Assembly (NCBI RefSeq): GCF_001509485.1
Contig: NZ_LLZI01000280.1
Coordinates: 1-27,284, forward strand
From: Streptomyces sp. NRRL F-4489
Lineage (GTDB): Bacteria > Actinomycetota > Actinomycetes > Streptomycetales > Streptomycetaceae
Reading direction: 5' to 3'
DNA length: 27,284 nucleotides
A program made the translations under genes and the position numbers. Numbering within the stretch: the first letter of the stretch is position 1; every line of letters begins with the position of its first letter. Shown here piece after piece: positions 11,162 through 18,923 of the stretch. Below the pieces are notes generated by a model, which saw nothing but the letters and a program-made list of their open reading frames with translations, did no database searches and had not been told where the DNA came from.

Positions 11162-12807
11162 GCGATCCGATAGCCGCACGGCCGGCCGGCGCGGCCCCGG
11201 GACGGGCCGGTTCGGCCCATGTCGACGACCAGCCCCGACCGGGCCGCTGGCTCGCGCTCTCGGTCCTCGTCCTGGCGGTCCTGCTGGTCGGCGTGGACGC
11301 CACCGTCCTCGGCCTGGCCACGCCGTTCCTCAGCGAGGACCTGCGGCCGTCCGGCACCCAGCTGCTGTGGATCGGCGACATCTACTCGTTCGTCATCGCC
11401 GGACTGCTGGTCTCGATGGGCAGCCTCGGCGACCGGATCGGCCGGAAGAAGCTGCTGCTGGTGGGCGCGGTCGCGTTCGGCGCGCTGTCGGTGCTCGCCG
11501 CGTACGCGTCCAGCCCGGCCATGATGATCGCCGCGCGCGCCCTCCAGGGCGTCGCCGGGGCGACCCTGATGCCCTCCACCCTCGCGCTGATCCGCAACCT
11601 GTTCCACGACCCGAAGGAACGCAGCCTGGCGATCGGCATCTGGGGCGCGATGGCCTCGGCCGGCACGGCCGTCGGCCCGGTCCTCGGCGGCTTCCTGCTC
11701 GGCCACTTCTGGTGGGGCTCGGTCTTCCTGATCAACCTCCCGGTGATGCTGCTGCTGGTCGCCGTCGGCGCCAAGGTGATCCCCGAGTCCCGCAACCCCG
11801 ACCCCGGCCCGTGGGACGTCCCCAGCGTCCTGCTGTCCCTGGTGGGCATCGTCGGCGTGGTCTACGCCGTCAAGGAGGCGGCGGTGCACGGCCTGCGGTG
11901 GGACATCGGTCCGGCCGCGGTCATCGGGCTGCTCGCGCTGGTGCTGTTCGTCCGCCGCCAGCTCACCCTGGACTCCCCGCTGCTGAACATGAAGCTCTTC
12001 CACCACCGGGGCTTCTCCGGCGCGGTCCTGGCCGACCTGCTGACCATCCTCGGCATGTCCGGACTGGTCTTCTTCCTCTCGCAGTTCCTCCAGATGGTGC
12101 AGATGCGCTCGCCGCTCGACGCCGGACTGGTCGAACTCCCCGCCGCCATCGGCGCGGTGGGCGCGGGCCTCGCCGCGGGGTGGGTCGCCCGGCGGCTCTC
12201 GGTACGCCTGGTGGTGGCCGGCGGCCTGGCGGTGGTCGGCCTGTCGCTGGCCGCCTGCACGGCCATGCACGGCGACACCGGCACCGCCGCGCTGTGCGGG
12301 ATCCTCTTCGCGGTCGGTGTCGGCGCCGGCTTCGCCTTCACCGTCACCGCCGACGTCATCCTCTCCAGCGTCCCCAAGGAGGAGGCCGGCGCCGCCTCCG
12401 CGGTCTCCGAGACCGCCTACGAACTGGGCGCGGCCCTCGGCATCGCCCTGCTGGGCTCCATCGTCACCAGCATCTACCAGGGCTTCACCGCGCCCGCCGG
12501 GGTGCCCGGGCCGGCCGTCGACGCGGCCCGCGCCTCGCTCGGCGGCGCCGTGGACACCGCGGGACGGCTCCCCGCCGACCAGGGCGCGGGGCTGCTGAAG
12601 GCGGCTCAGGACGCGTTCGTCAGCGCGGTGGACACCGCCGCCGCGATCAGCGCGGTGGTGCTGCTGGGCGCCGCGGTCGCCGCGTGGTTCCTGCTGCGCG
12701 GCCAGGAGCTGGGCGACAGCGCGGCACCGGCGCCGGCCGCGGAGGCCGAGGCGGCGCCGGTGGCCGGTACGGGCTCGGCCGCCGGCGGCTCGTCCGTCCG
12801 CCGCTGA
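11158..12807 (+). CDS. MFS drug efflux transporter, DHA2 (14-TM) family
   Basis: A 549-residue proton-driven exporter. After about 30 hydrophilic residues, TM1 holds the DHA2 motif GVDATVLGLATPFLSEDL (45-62). Motif A, GSLGDRIGRKKL, is at 88-99, and motif C-like GTAVGPVLGG in TM5. SRNPDPGPWDVPSVLLSL marks the central loop. The first half has six TM segments, the total about 14, with a long extracytoplasmic loop before the last (around GVPGPAVDAARASLGGAVD). The tail is Ala/Gly-rich. It resembles SmvA/LfrA/QacA-type pumps for cationic dyes and biocides; substrate not known. Translationally coupled to tetR. Confidence 0.92.
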   Translation: MSDPIAARPAGAAPGRAGSAHVDDQPRPGRWLALSVLVLAVLLVGVDATVLGLATPFLSEDLRPSGTQLLWIGDIYSFVIAGLLVSMGSLGDRIGRKKLLLVGAVAFGALSVLAAYASSPAMMIAARALQGVAGATLMPSTLALIRNLFHDPKERSLAIGIWGAMASAGTAVGPVLGGFLLGHFWWGSVFLINLPVMLLLVAVGAKVIPESRNPDPGPWDVPSVLLSLVGIVGVVYAVKEAAVHGLRWDIGPAAVIGLLALVLFVRRQLTLDSPLLNMKLFHHRGFSGAVLADLLTILGMSGLVFFLSQFLQMVQMRSPLDAGLVELPAAIGAVGAGLAAGWVARRLSVRLVVAGGLAVVGLSLAACTAMHGDTGTAALCGILFAVGVGAGFAFTVTADVILSSVPKEEAGAASAVSETAYELGAALGIALLGSIVTSIYQGFTAPAGVPGPAVDAARASLGGAVDTAGRLPADQGAGLLKAAQDAFVSAVDTAAAISAVVLLGAAVAAWFLLRGQELGDSAAPAPAAEAEAAPVAGTGSAAGGSSVRR

Positions 12808-12876
12808 CGGCCGCGCGCCGCCGGGCCGGGCGTCCGCAAGACACCGCCAAGGCTGACTCCCCGTCAGTTCCCGCCC

Positions 12877-12910
12877 CCCGCCGGGCACCCGTAAGGCCGT
12901 GCCCGGCGGG
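12877..12910 (+). terminator. Terminator of the tetR-efflux operon
   Basis: CCCGCCGGGCAC and GTGCCCGGCGGG pair perfectly over 12 bases around a ten-base loop. No T-run. It lies 70 bases after the efflux stop. Confidence 0.75.
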
Positions 12911-12949
12911 CGAACGAGGGACACCGCACCGCCCCCTGCCCCCGTCCAG

Positions 12950-13002
12950 GCGTGTCCCGTGGATCACGACCGCGCGCACCGGCCATGATCCACAGGACAC
13001 GC
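12950..13002. repeat. 17-bp inverted repeat before the 5'-nucleotidase gene
   Basis: Arms 12950-12966 (GCGTGTCCCGTGGATCA) and 12986-13002 (TGATCCACAGGACACGC) are complementary with one mismatch and a 19-base loop. It could be a second terminator, an RNA fold in the leader, or a pair of half-sites for a regulator. Confidence 0.7.
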
Positions 13003-13130
13003 CCCCGGGGGCGACTGTCCCCTGCCGTTCACGCCCGGTACGCGTCGTGGTGGCTGGTTGTCCCAAGCGGCTGGCTTTACTCTCCCGTCGTCCCCCCACA
13101 ACGGTCGGACTCGCTCAGGAGAGTGACGCA

Positions 13131-15101
13131 GTGCGCGACATCGGTAGACGGTCCTTCGTAACCGCCGCGGGGGCGATGGCCACCGCCAGCGCCATCGGCA
13201 GCAACGCCTACGCCACCGGCCACGCCCGCGACGCCGCCACGGCCGACGAGTACGTCGACGTCCAACTGCTCAACATCACCGATCTGCACGGCTATCTGCA
13301 AGGCGCCCCCGGCGCCAACTCCGTCATCACCGGCACCGGCGGCCGGCGCTACACCGTCGGCGGCGTCGCCTACATGGCCGCCCACCTGGAGCGGCTGCGC
13401 GCCGGACGCAGCAACTCCATCTTCTTCGCCCCCGGTGACCTCTTCTCCGGCTGGGAGTTCGACGCCGCCGCGTTCGCCGACGAACCCACCATCGAAGCGC
13501 TCAACGCGATGCGGCTGGACTTCGCGTCGGCCGGCAACCACGAGTTCGACAAGTCGACAATCTTCCTCCGCGACCACATGGAACGCGGCCGGCCGTTCCC
13601 CGTCGCCGGCCGCGACATGTCGTTCACCGACTCCACCGGACACCGCTTCCACGGCGCGAACTTCCCGTACTACAGCGCCAACATCATCCGCCACGCCACC
13701 GGCCGCCGGGTCCTGCCGCCGTACAACATCGTGCACGTGGACGCCGGCCGCGGCCGCCGGCTGCCGATCGGCTTCATCCACCTGACCGCCATCGGCACCG
13801 AGTCCTTCCCCGGCTCCTACCAGCCCGGCCTGCGCACCCTGGACGAGCTGGAGACCGCCAACCGCTGCGCGGCCGCCCTCAAGCAGCGCGGCGTCAACGC
13901 GATCGTGCTCAGCATGCACGACGGCGCGGTCGCCGGCAGCAACTTCGAGAGCGGCAGCAACCCCTCCGGACCGGCCTACGAACTGGCGCTGCGGGTCACG
14001 CCCGACATCGACGCCATCGTCACCGGCCACTGGCACTGCGCCTTCACCATGATGGTGCCCGACCCCAAGGGCGTCCCCCGCCCGTTCGTCGAGGCCGGCT
14101 GCTACGGCCAGATCATCAACGAGATCAACCTCCGCCTCGACCCCGACACCGGCAAGGTCGTGCGTGCCCTGACCACCACCGTCAACCACCCCAACACCCG
14201 CGACATCACCCCCGATCCGGAGCTGAAGGCGATCGCCGACTACTGGGCCGGCTACGGCGCCCGGCGCGCCCGCACCGCGATCGGCACGCAGAGCGCGTCG
14301 TTCACCCGGCGGCGCACCGCGGCGGGCGAGTCCACCATGGGCAACCTCGTCGCCGACTGGGCGCTGTGGGCGGGCCGGCAGCCGCACGGGCCGATGGACG
14401 ACACCGGCGGCCCCCGCAACGTCCCCGCCGAACTCGCCGTCATCGCGGTGGCCCCCCGCGTCGGCGCCGCGATCATCTCCGGCGACCTGGTGCGCGACGA
14501 GGCATCGGACGGCGCCATCACCTTCGGGCAGGCGTGGAACGCGGTCGGCTTCGGCGACCCCATCATGACCGTCACGGTCACCGGCCGGCAGATCCACCAC
14601 GCCCTGGAGGAGCAGTGGGCGGCGACCCCCGGCGGCGGCCTCTCCTTCTCGCCGCTGGCCGTCTCCGGCAACGTCCGCTACACCTTCGACGCCGCCGCGC
14701 CGCCCGGCCGCCGCATCGACCCGCGCGACATCCTCATCGACGGCCGCCCGCTGGACCCGGCCCGCCGCTACCGCCTCGCCGCCCCCTCGTACACCCTCAT
14801 CAACCAGGACGGCTTCAGCGCCTTCACCGGCTTCACCGAACCGGTCCGGCACACCCGGGACTTCGAGAGCTTCATCGCCTACGTCCGCACCCGCGGCCAT
14901 CTGACCCCGTCGGAAGCCAACCGCGTCACCGCCCGCAACGCCGACCTGCCCGGCGCCCGCACCGGTTCGGTCGCCGAGCACCAGCAGCTCCTGGGGGCCG
15001 GCGGCAGCGCCGTCCCGCGCCCGGAGGCGGCGCTGCGCACCGCGCGGCCCGGCGGCGCCGAGGGCCAGCGCGCGCCCGGCGGCTTCCGGGTGCCCTGCTG
15101 A
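13131..15101 (+). CDS. Tat-exported 5'-nucleotidase-like metallophosphoesterase
   Basis: A 656-residue secreted enzyme of the UshA/5'-nucleotidase family, which removes phosphate from nucleotides outside the cell. RRSFVTAAGAMATASA at residues 6-21 is a Tat signal. Metal-site motifs appear in order: D51-L-H53, GD103, GN136-H137-E, H263 in LSMHDG, and GH300-W-H302. The C-terminal substrate domain covers about 375-610, with GESTMGNLVADWAL, FGQAWNAVGFGDPI and RRYRLAAPSYTLINQDGF. The last 40 residues are Ala/Gly/Arg-rich and probably disordered, ending in Cys. GTG at 13131 follows AGGAG by nine bases. Exact substrate cannot be read from sequence. A strong bidirectional hairpin follows. Confidence 0.9.
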   Translation: MRDIGRRSFVTAAGAMATASAIGSNAYATGHARDAATADEYVDVQLLNITDLHGYLQGAPGANSVITGTGGRRYTVGGVAYMAAHLERLRAGRSNSIFFAPGDLFSGWEFDAAAFADEPTIEALNAMRLDFASAGNHEFDKSTIFLRDHMERGRPFPVAGRDMSFTDSTGHRFHGANFPYYSANIIRHATGRRVLPPYNIVHVDAGRGRRLPIGFIHLTAIGTESFPGSYQPGLRTLDELETANRCAAALKQRGVNAIVLSMHDGAVAGSNFESGSNPSGPAYELALRVTPDIDAIVTGHWHCAFTMMVPDPKGVPRPFVEAGCYGQIINEINLRLDPDTGKVVRALTTTVNHPNTRDITPDPELKAIADYWAGYGARRARTAIGTQSASFTRRRTAAGESTMGNLVADWALWAGRQPHGPMDDTGGPRNVPAELAVIAVAPRVGAAIISGDLVRDEASDGAITFGQAWNAVGFGDPIMTVTVTGRQIHHALEEQWAATPGGGLSFSPLAVSGNVRYTFDAAAPPGRRIDPRDILIDGRPLDPARRYRLAAPSYTLINQDGFSAFTGFTEPVRHTRDFESFIAYVRTRGHLTPSEANRVTARNADLPGARTGSVAEHQQLLGAGGSAVPRPEAALRTARPGGAEGQRAPGGFRVPC

Positions 15102-15123
15102 CCCCCGGCCCCCGATAGCGCAC

Positions 15124-15164
15124 GCGCGAGGGCCCCGCCCGGAGCACGGACGGGGCCCTCGCGC
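15124..15164. terminator. Bidirectional terminator between convergent genes
   Basis: GCGCGAGGGCCCCG and CGGGGCCCTCGCGC pair perfectly over 14 bases with a 13-base loop. It lies between the 5'-nucleotidase gene and the convergent plsC-like gene. Confidence 0.85.
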
Positions 15165-15185
15165 CGTATACGGGCGGGCGGGAGA

Positions 15186-15917
15186 TCAGGCGGCGCGGGC
15201 CTTGGTGGCGTACACGTCGACGTACTCCTGGCCGGACAGCTCCATCACGTCGCTCATCACCTCGTCGGTGACCGCCCGCAGGACGTAGCGGTCGCGGTCC
15301 ATGCCCTCGTAGCGGGAGAAGTCCAGCGGCTCACCGAAGCGGACGGTCACCGGGGCGAGGTGCGGGCGGCCCTTGCCGCCGGGCTGCACCTTGTCCGTGC
15401 CGATCATGGCGAACGGGACGACCGGGGCGCCGGTCATCAGCGCGAGCCGGGCGATGCCGGTGCGGCCGCGGTAGAGCCGGCCGTCGGGGGAGCGGGTGCC
15501 CTCCGGGTAGATGCCGAAGGCGTGGCCCTCCTCCAGGACCCGGCGGCCGGTCATCAGCGCCGCGACCCCGCCGTGCCCGCCGTCCCGGTCCACCGGGATC
15601 ATCCCGGCAGTGGTGAAGAACCACGCCATCAGCCGCCCCTTGAGGCCCTTGCCGGTGACGTACTCGTCCTTGCCGATGAAGAACACCGGGCGCTTGACCA
15701 GCAGCGTCAGGAACATCGAGTCGATGAACGTGACGTGGTTGCCGGCCAGGATCACCGGGCCGGCCGCCGGGATCCGCTCGATGCCCTCGACCTTCGGGCG
15801 GAACAGGACACGCATCACCAGTCCGAGAATCGCCTTCAGCACAATGCGGGACAACGGGCCCTCCGGGTCGTGGCTGGTCAGGTCAGGGAAGCGCAGTGCT
15901 CTGCAGCCCAGGACCAT
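15186..15917 (-). CDS. 1-acyl-sn-glycerol-3-phosphate acyltransferase (PlsC-like)
   Basis: Adds an acyl chain to lysophosphatidate or a related lipid at the membrane. The acyltransferase motifs are clear: block I N60-H61-VTFI-D66, block II GMIPVDRDGG, block III YPEGTRSPDGRLYRGRTG (137-154), and block IV APVVPFAMIG. A hydrophobic N-terminal helix is at about 26-38. The ATG at 15917 gives 243 residues but has no good SD. An in-frame TTG at 15854, four bases after GGAGGG, would give 222 residues starting at the amphipathic SRIVLKAILG, and is a likely alternative start. Single gene, divergent from glpQ. Lipid substrate uncertain. Confidence 0.88.
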   Translation of the reverse strand: MVLGCRALRFPDLTSHDPEGPLSRIVLKAILGLVMRVLFRPKVEGIERIPAAGPVILAGNHVTFIDSMFLTLLVKRPVFFIGKDEYVTGKGLKGRLMAWFFTTAGMIPVDRDGGHGGVAALMTGRRVLEEGHAFGIYPEGTRSPDGRLYRGRTGIARLALMTGAPVVPFAMIGTDKVQPGGKGRPHLAPVTVRFGEPLDFSRYEGMDRDRYVLRAVTDEVMSDVMELSGQEYVDVYATKARAA

Positions 15918-15924
15918 ACTCGCG

Positions 15925-15987
15925 GGTCACTACCGCGCGCACATCGGGTTCACCGGACCGATACGCAGAGTTGACGTGCGTCACGTC
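15925..15987 (+). promoter_or_regulatory. Candidate PHO-box array and palindrome before glpQ
   Basis: GGTCACT (15925), GCGCACA (15937), GTTCACC (15948) and GTTGACG (15970) resemble the 11-bp direct-repeat units bound by Streptomyces PhoP (core GTTCACC); the last three fall on an 11-bp register. The perfect palindrome GACGTG-CGT-CACGTC occupies 15973-15987. A possible -10, TACGAT, is at 16040-16045, about 120 bases before the ATG. The array lies in the divergent gap, so either gene could be the target. Confidence 0.4.
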
Positions 15988-16167
15988 CATGTTGCCCCTG
16001 GTACCCCCGCACGTCTCCCCGGCCTCACCCGTCCGTGCTTACGATCAAGGCGCTCCCGGGAGAGGCGCGCACATCGCCGCCGGGAGCGCTTGCCACCAGA
16101 ACGCCCCGAACGCCCGGAATGCCACCGGGCCGTGGCGGGGACACGACGCGGAACGAGGAGCGCGCGC

Positions 16168-17346
16168 ATGGGGAAGCGGTACGAGCCGGGACGGCGGACG
16201 GTACTGGGGGCCGCGGCCCTGGGCGCGGGAGCGGCCGTGCTGGCCGGCGCGGGCCAGGCCCAGGCGGCCGGCCCGGAGCGGGCGGCGGAGCAGGCGGTCC
16301 GGCCGGCGCCCGCCGGACGCCCCGCCAAGCTGCCGGTCCCCCTGGTCGTCGGCCACCGCGGCGCCAGCGGCTACCGCCCCGAGCACACCCTGGGCTCGTA
16401 CCAACTCGCCCTCGACATGGGCGCGGACGTCATCGAGGCCGGCGACCTCGTCCCCACCAAGGACGGGCACCTGATCCTGCGCCACGAGCCGGACATCAGC
16501 GGCACCACCGATGTCGCGCGCCACCCGGAGTTCGCCGGCCGCCGGACGACCAAGACCATCGACGGCAAGAAGATCACCGGCTGGTTCACCGAGGACTTCA
16601 CGCTCGCCGAGATCAAGACGCTGCGCGCCACCGAGCGCATACCGGACGTGCGCCAGCACAACACCCTCTACAACGGCGTCTGGCCGGTCCTCACCTTCGA
16701 GGAGGCCCTGCAGTGGGCCGAGAAGAAGGGGCGCGAGCGCGGCCGCCCGGTCTGGCTGCACATCGAGACCAAGCACCCCACCTACTTCCGCAAGCTGGGC
16801 CTGGGCCTGGAGGAGCGGCTCGCCACCCTGCTGCGCCGGTACGGCCGGCACACCGCGCACGCCCCGAACTTCCTCCAGTCCTTCGAGCCCAGCAGCCTCA
16901 AGCGCCTCGGCGACCTCGGCGTGCGGTGCCCCAAGGTGGTCCTGCTCGACGAGCCGTCCGTGCGGCCCTGGGACTTCGTCGAGGCGGGCGACCCGCGCAC
17001 CACCGCCGATCTGCTCAAGCCCGAGGGACTGCGGTGGATCGCCGGCTTCGCGCAGGGCATCGGCCCCTGGCTGCCGCAGATCATCGCGCAGGACGCCCAG
17101 GGCAGGCTCGGCAAGCCCACCACCCTGGTCCGCGACGCGCACGCCGCCGGGCTGGTCGTCCACCCGTACACCGTGCGGAACGAGAACAGCTTCCTGCCGC
17201 TGGACTTCCGGGTCGGCAAGAACCCGGGCGATTACGGCGATTCGCTGGCGTACTTCAAGGCGCTCTTCGCCACCGGCATCGACGGCCTGTTCTCCGACAA
17301 CCCGGACACCGCGCTGCTGGCCGCCCAGGAGTTCCGCCGGCACTGA
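16168..17346 (+). CDS. glpQ1: Secreted glycerophosphodiester phosphodiesterase (GlpQ type)
   Basis: Hydrolyses deacylated phospholipids (glycerophosphodiesters) to glycerol-3-phosphate and an alcohol outside the cell. Residues 8-34 form a Tat signal, GRRTVLG then a hydrophobic run to AQA. The TIM-barrel motifs are GHRGASGYRPEHT (H63, R64, E72), E90/D93, KDGHLILRHE (H106), TEDFTLAEIKTL, HIETKHPTYF, and VHPYTVRNEN near the C-terminus, like E. coli GlpQ. The acidic pair reads E-A-G-D, one residue longer than the usual E-x-D. GAGGAG is seven bases before the ATG; 392 residues. The symbol rests on resemblance to S. coelicolor glpQ1, which is PhoP-controlled as far as I recall. Confidence 0.9.
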   Translation: MGKRYEPGRRTVLGAAALGAGAAVLAGAGQAQAAGPERAAEQAVRPAPAGRPAKLPVPLVVGHRGASGYRPEHTLGSYQLALDMGADVIEAGDLVPTKDGHLILRHEPDISGTTDVARHPEFAGRRTTKTIDGKKITGWFTEDFTLAEIKTLRATERIPDVRQHNTLYNGVWPVLTFEEALQWAEKKGRERGRPVWLHIETKHPTYFRKLGLGLEERLATLLRRYGRHTAHAPNFLQSFEPSSLKRLGDLGVRCPKVVLLDEPSVRPWDFVEAGDPRTTADLLKPEGLRWIAGFAQGIGPWLPQIIAQDAQGRLGKPTTLVRDAHAAGLVVHPYTVRNENSFLPLDFRVGKNPGDYGDSLAYFKALFATGIDGLFSDNPDTALLAAQEFRRH

Positions 17347-17390
17347 CCGGACGCGCCCGCGCTTTCGGACCGGCGCCCCCCCGCATGCGT

Positions 17391-17402
17391 ACTCATCTGA
17401 GT
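17391..17402. repeat. Short palindrome before the GNAT gene
   Basis: ACTCA-TC-TGAGT, in the 198-base gap between glpQ and the GNAT gene. It could be a small operator for the GNAT gene. No matching -35/-10 pair was identified. Confidence 0.35.
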
Positions 17403-17544
17403 TGGGAATGTCACAGGGGAGCTTGGCGCCGGTCCGTTCCGCTTGTCCCCTATGCCCCCGCAGAATGCTCCCGGCGGAGATTGCCGCCGCCGCAGGCCGG
17501 GGAGTCCGTCAAGCGGACGACGAACCGAAAGGGGAGGCACGCGC

Positions 17545-18033
17545 ATGGGCACCAGCGTCACCATCTCGACGGCGACCGACGACGACGCCGAGCAGATCCT
17601 CAAACTCCAGTACCTCTGCTACCAGAGCGAAGCCGCGCTCTACGACGACTACGCCATCGAACCGCTGACCCAGACCCTGGCCTCCCTGCGCGCGGAACTC
17701 GCCGAGAGCTGCGTGATGGTGGCCAGACTCGGCCCGGAGGTGGTCGGTTCGGTACGCGGCACCGTCGACGCCGACGGCACCGCGCGGATCGGCAAGCTGA
17801 TGGTGCACCCCCGGCTCCAGCGGCACGGGCTCGGCGGCCGGCTGCTGGCCGCCGTCGAACAGCGGCTGGCCCAGGAGCGCGCCGCCAAGCGCTACCGGCT
17901 CCTGACCGGCCACCGCAGCGAGGGCAACCTCCGCCTCTACCGCAGCCACGGCTACGCCCCGGTCGGCACCGAGCAGCTCACCCGCCGGCTGAGCATGGTC
18001 ACGCTGGAGAAGGAGCTGACCACCGCGTCCTGA
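17545..18033 (+). CDS. GNAT family N-acetyltransferase
   Basis: A 162-residue acetyl-CoA-dependent acetyltransferase. The GNAT core is visible: MVARLGPEVVGSVRG (beta strands 2-4), IGKLMVHPRLQRHGLGGRLL (motif A, the R/Q-x-x-G-x-G/A pyrophosphate loop near residues 94-100), then a helix VEQRLAQERAAKRYRLLTG, and RLYRSHGYAPVG near the end. Substrate unknown. The ATG at 17545 has AAGGGGAGG seven bases upstream. Single gene ending at a bidirectional hairpin. Confidence 0.9.
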   Translation: MGTSVTISTATDDDAEQILKLQYLCYQSEAALYDDYAIEPLTQTLASLRAELAESCVMVARLGPEVVGSVRGTVDADGTARIGKLMVHPRLQRHGLGGRLLAAVEQRLAQERAAKRYRLLTGHRSEGNLRLYRSHGYAPVGTEQLTRRLSMVTLEKELTTAS

Positions 18034-18040
18034 CCCCGGC

Positions 18041-18067
18041 CCGGGCCCGCGCCGACGGCGGGCCCGG
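18041..18067. terminator. Bidirectional terminator
   Basis: CCGGGCCCGC and GCGGGCCCGG pair perfectly around GCCGACG, between the GNAT gene and the convergent membrane-protein gene. Confidence 0.8.
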
Positions 18068-18085
18068 CCACCCGGACGCCAGTCC

Positions 18086-18562
18086 TCAGCCGGCCGCCGG
18101 CTCCGCCTTCGCGGCCCGCGCCCGGCGCAGCCACATGATCCCGGTCACCGGCAGCGCGACCGGGATGAAGAGGTAGTCCATGCCGTAGTACGACCAGACC
18201 GTGGAGTCCGCGAACGCCGCCGGGTCCACCAGCGTCCAGGTGCCGATGCCGACCACCCCGAGCAGCTCCAGCGCGCAGCACACCACCGCCGCCCGGCGCG
18301 CCCCCTCCCCGCCGCGGACCAGCGAGAAGGTGATGAAGCCGTAGACCAGCGCGGAGACCGCGGACAGCACGTACGCCAGCGGCGCCCGGTCGAACTGGGC
18401 GAGCAGCTGGTAGAGCGAGCGGGACGCGGCGGCCACGGTGAAGACGCCGTAGACGGTGACCAGCAGCCGTCCCGGGCCCGCGCCGATCCGGGTGGCCGGG
18501 TCGCGGTCTCCGGTGGTCGGGGCGGCGCCGTCCGCCGCGGTTCCCTGGGCAGTCTCAGGCAC
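18086..18562 (-). CDS. Integral membrane protein of unknown function (downstream gene of a pair)
   Basis: A 158-residue protein not matched to a known family. About 30 hydrophilic Ala/Thr/Asp-rich residues are followed by four hydrophobic segments at roughly 33-50, 62-82, 88-108 and 126-144, and a short basic tail (RRARAAKAEP). The loop before the last segment is WTLVDPAAFADSTVWSYYGMDY. The GTG at 18562 overlaps the end of the upstream gene by eight bases (GTGCCTGA), so the pair is co-translated. No catalytic motif is visible. It may form a complex with its partner. Confidence 0.75.
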   Translation of the reverse strand: MPETAQGTAADGAAPTTGDRDPATRIGAGPGRLLVTVYGVFTVAAASRSLYQLLAQFDRAPLAYVLSAVSALVYGFITFSLVRGGEGARRAAVVCCALELLGVVGIGTWTLVDPAAFADSTVWSYYGMDYLFIPVALPVTGIMWLRRARAAKAEPAAG

Positions 18563-18923
18563 TGCCGCCTCCCCAGATGTCGAAAAGCCGTACTTCCAGA
18601 ACGGCCAGCACCACGGAGCCCGCGGCGACGGTGGCCGAACCCCACCGGGTGCGCTCGGAGAGCGACATCAGCCCGGTCGCCGGGACGCACGCCGCGGCCC
18701 CGAGCAGATACGCCAGGAACAGCGCGGTGCCCTTGTCCGGGTGCTGCCCGCGGGCCAACTGCACCCCGGCGATGATCAGTTGCACGATGCCCAGCAGCGA
18801 CACCACGGCCATACCGATGAAGTGCCAGTCCTTGGTGGGTTCGTTGCGGAACGCGGCGAGGCCGCACCAGGCGGCCAGCGCGAGGGCGGTCACACCGACC
18901 GCGAGCGTCAGCGCGTCGATCAC
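18555..18923 (-). CDS. Integral membrane protein of unknown function (upstream gene of a pair)
   Basis: A 122-residue protein, nearly all membrane: hydrophobic segments at about 4-24, 36-56, 68-85 and 93-112. Between the first two is a short loop, FRNEPTKDWHF. No family recognised. The GTG at 18923 follows GGAGG by five bases. The final residues DIWGGGSA are encoded across the start of the downstream partner gene. Divergent from the met leader; a shared control region is possible but not shown. Confidence 0.75.
   Translation of the reverse strand: MIDALTLAVGVTALALAAWCGLAAFRNEPTKDWHFIGMAVVSLLGIVQLIIAGVQLARGQHPDKGTALFLAYLLGAAACVPATGLMSLSERTRWGSATVAAGSVVLAVLEVRLFDIWGGGSA

Larger units (their letters stand above)
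12808..13130 (+). other. Intergenic region, efflux gene to 5'-nucleotidase gene
   Basis: This 323-base stretch has no convincing gene. It holds the efflux gene terminator, a second large inverted repeat, and a leader with GTTCACG at 13027-13033 (resembling half of a PHO-box unit). AGGAG at 13117-13121 is nine bases before the GTG of the next gene. No clear -35/-10 pair was found. Confidence 0.6.

Noticed and set aside
15960..15987. TTGACG at 15971-15976 as the -35 of the glpQ promoter
   Set aside because: No acceptable -10 lies 16-19 bases downstream; TACGAT at 16040 is too far away to pair with it.
17404..17435. A SigR-type promoter (GGGAAT) before the GNAT gene
   Set aside because: GGGAAT is present but no GTT lies 18-19 bases downstream as the consensus requires.
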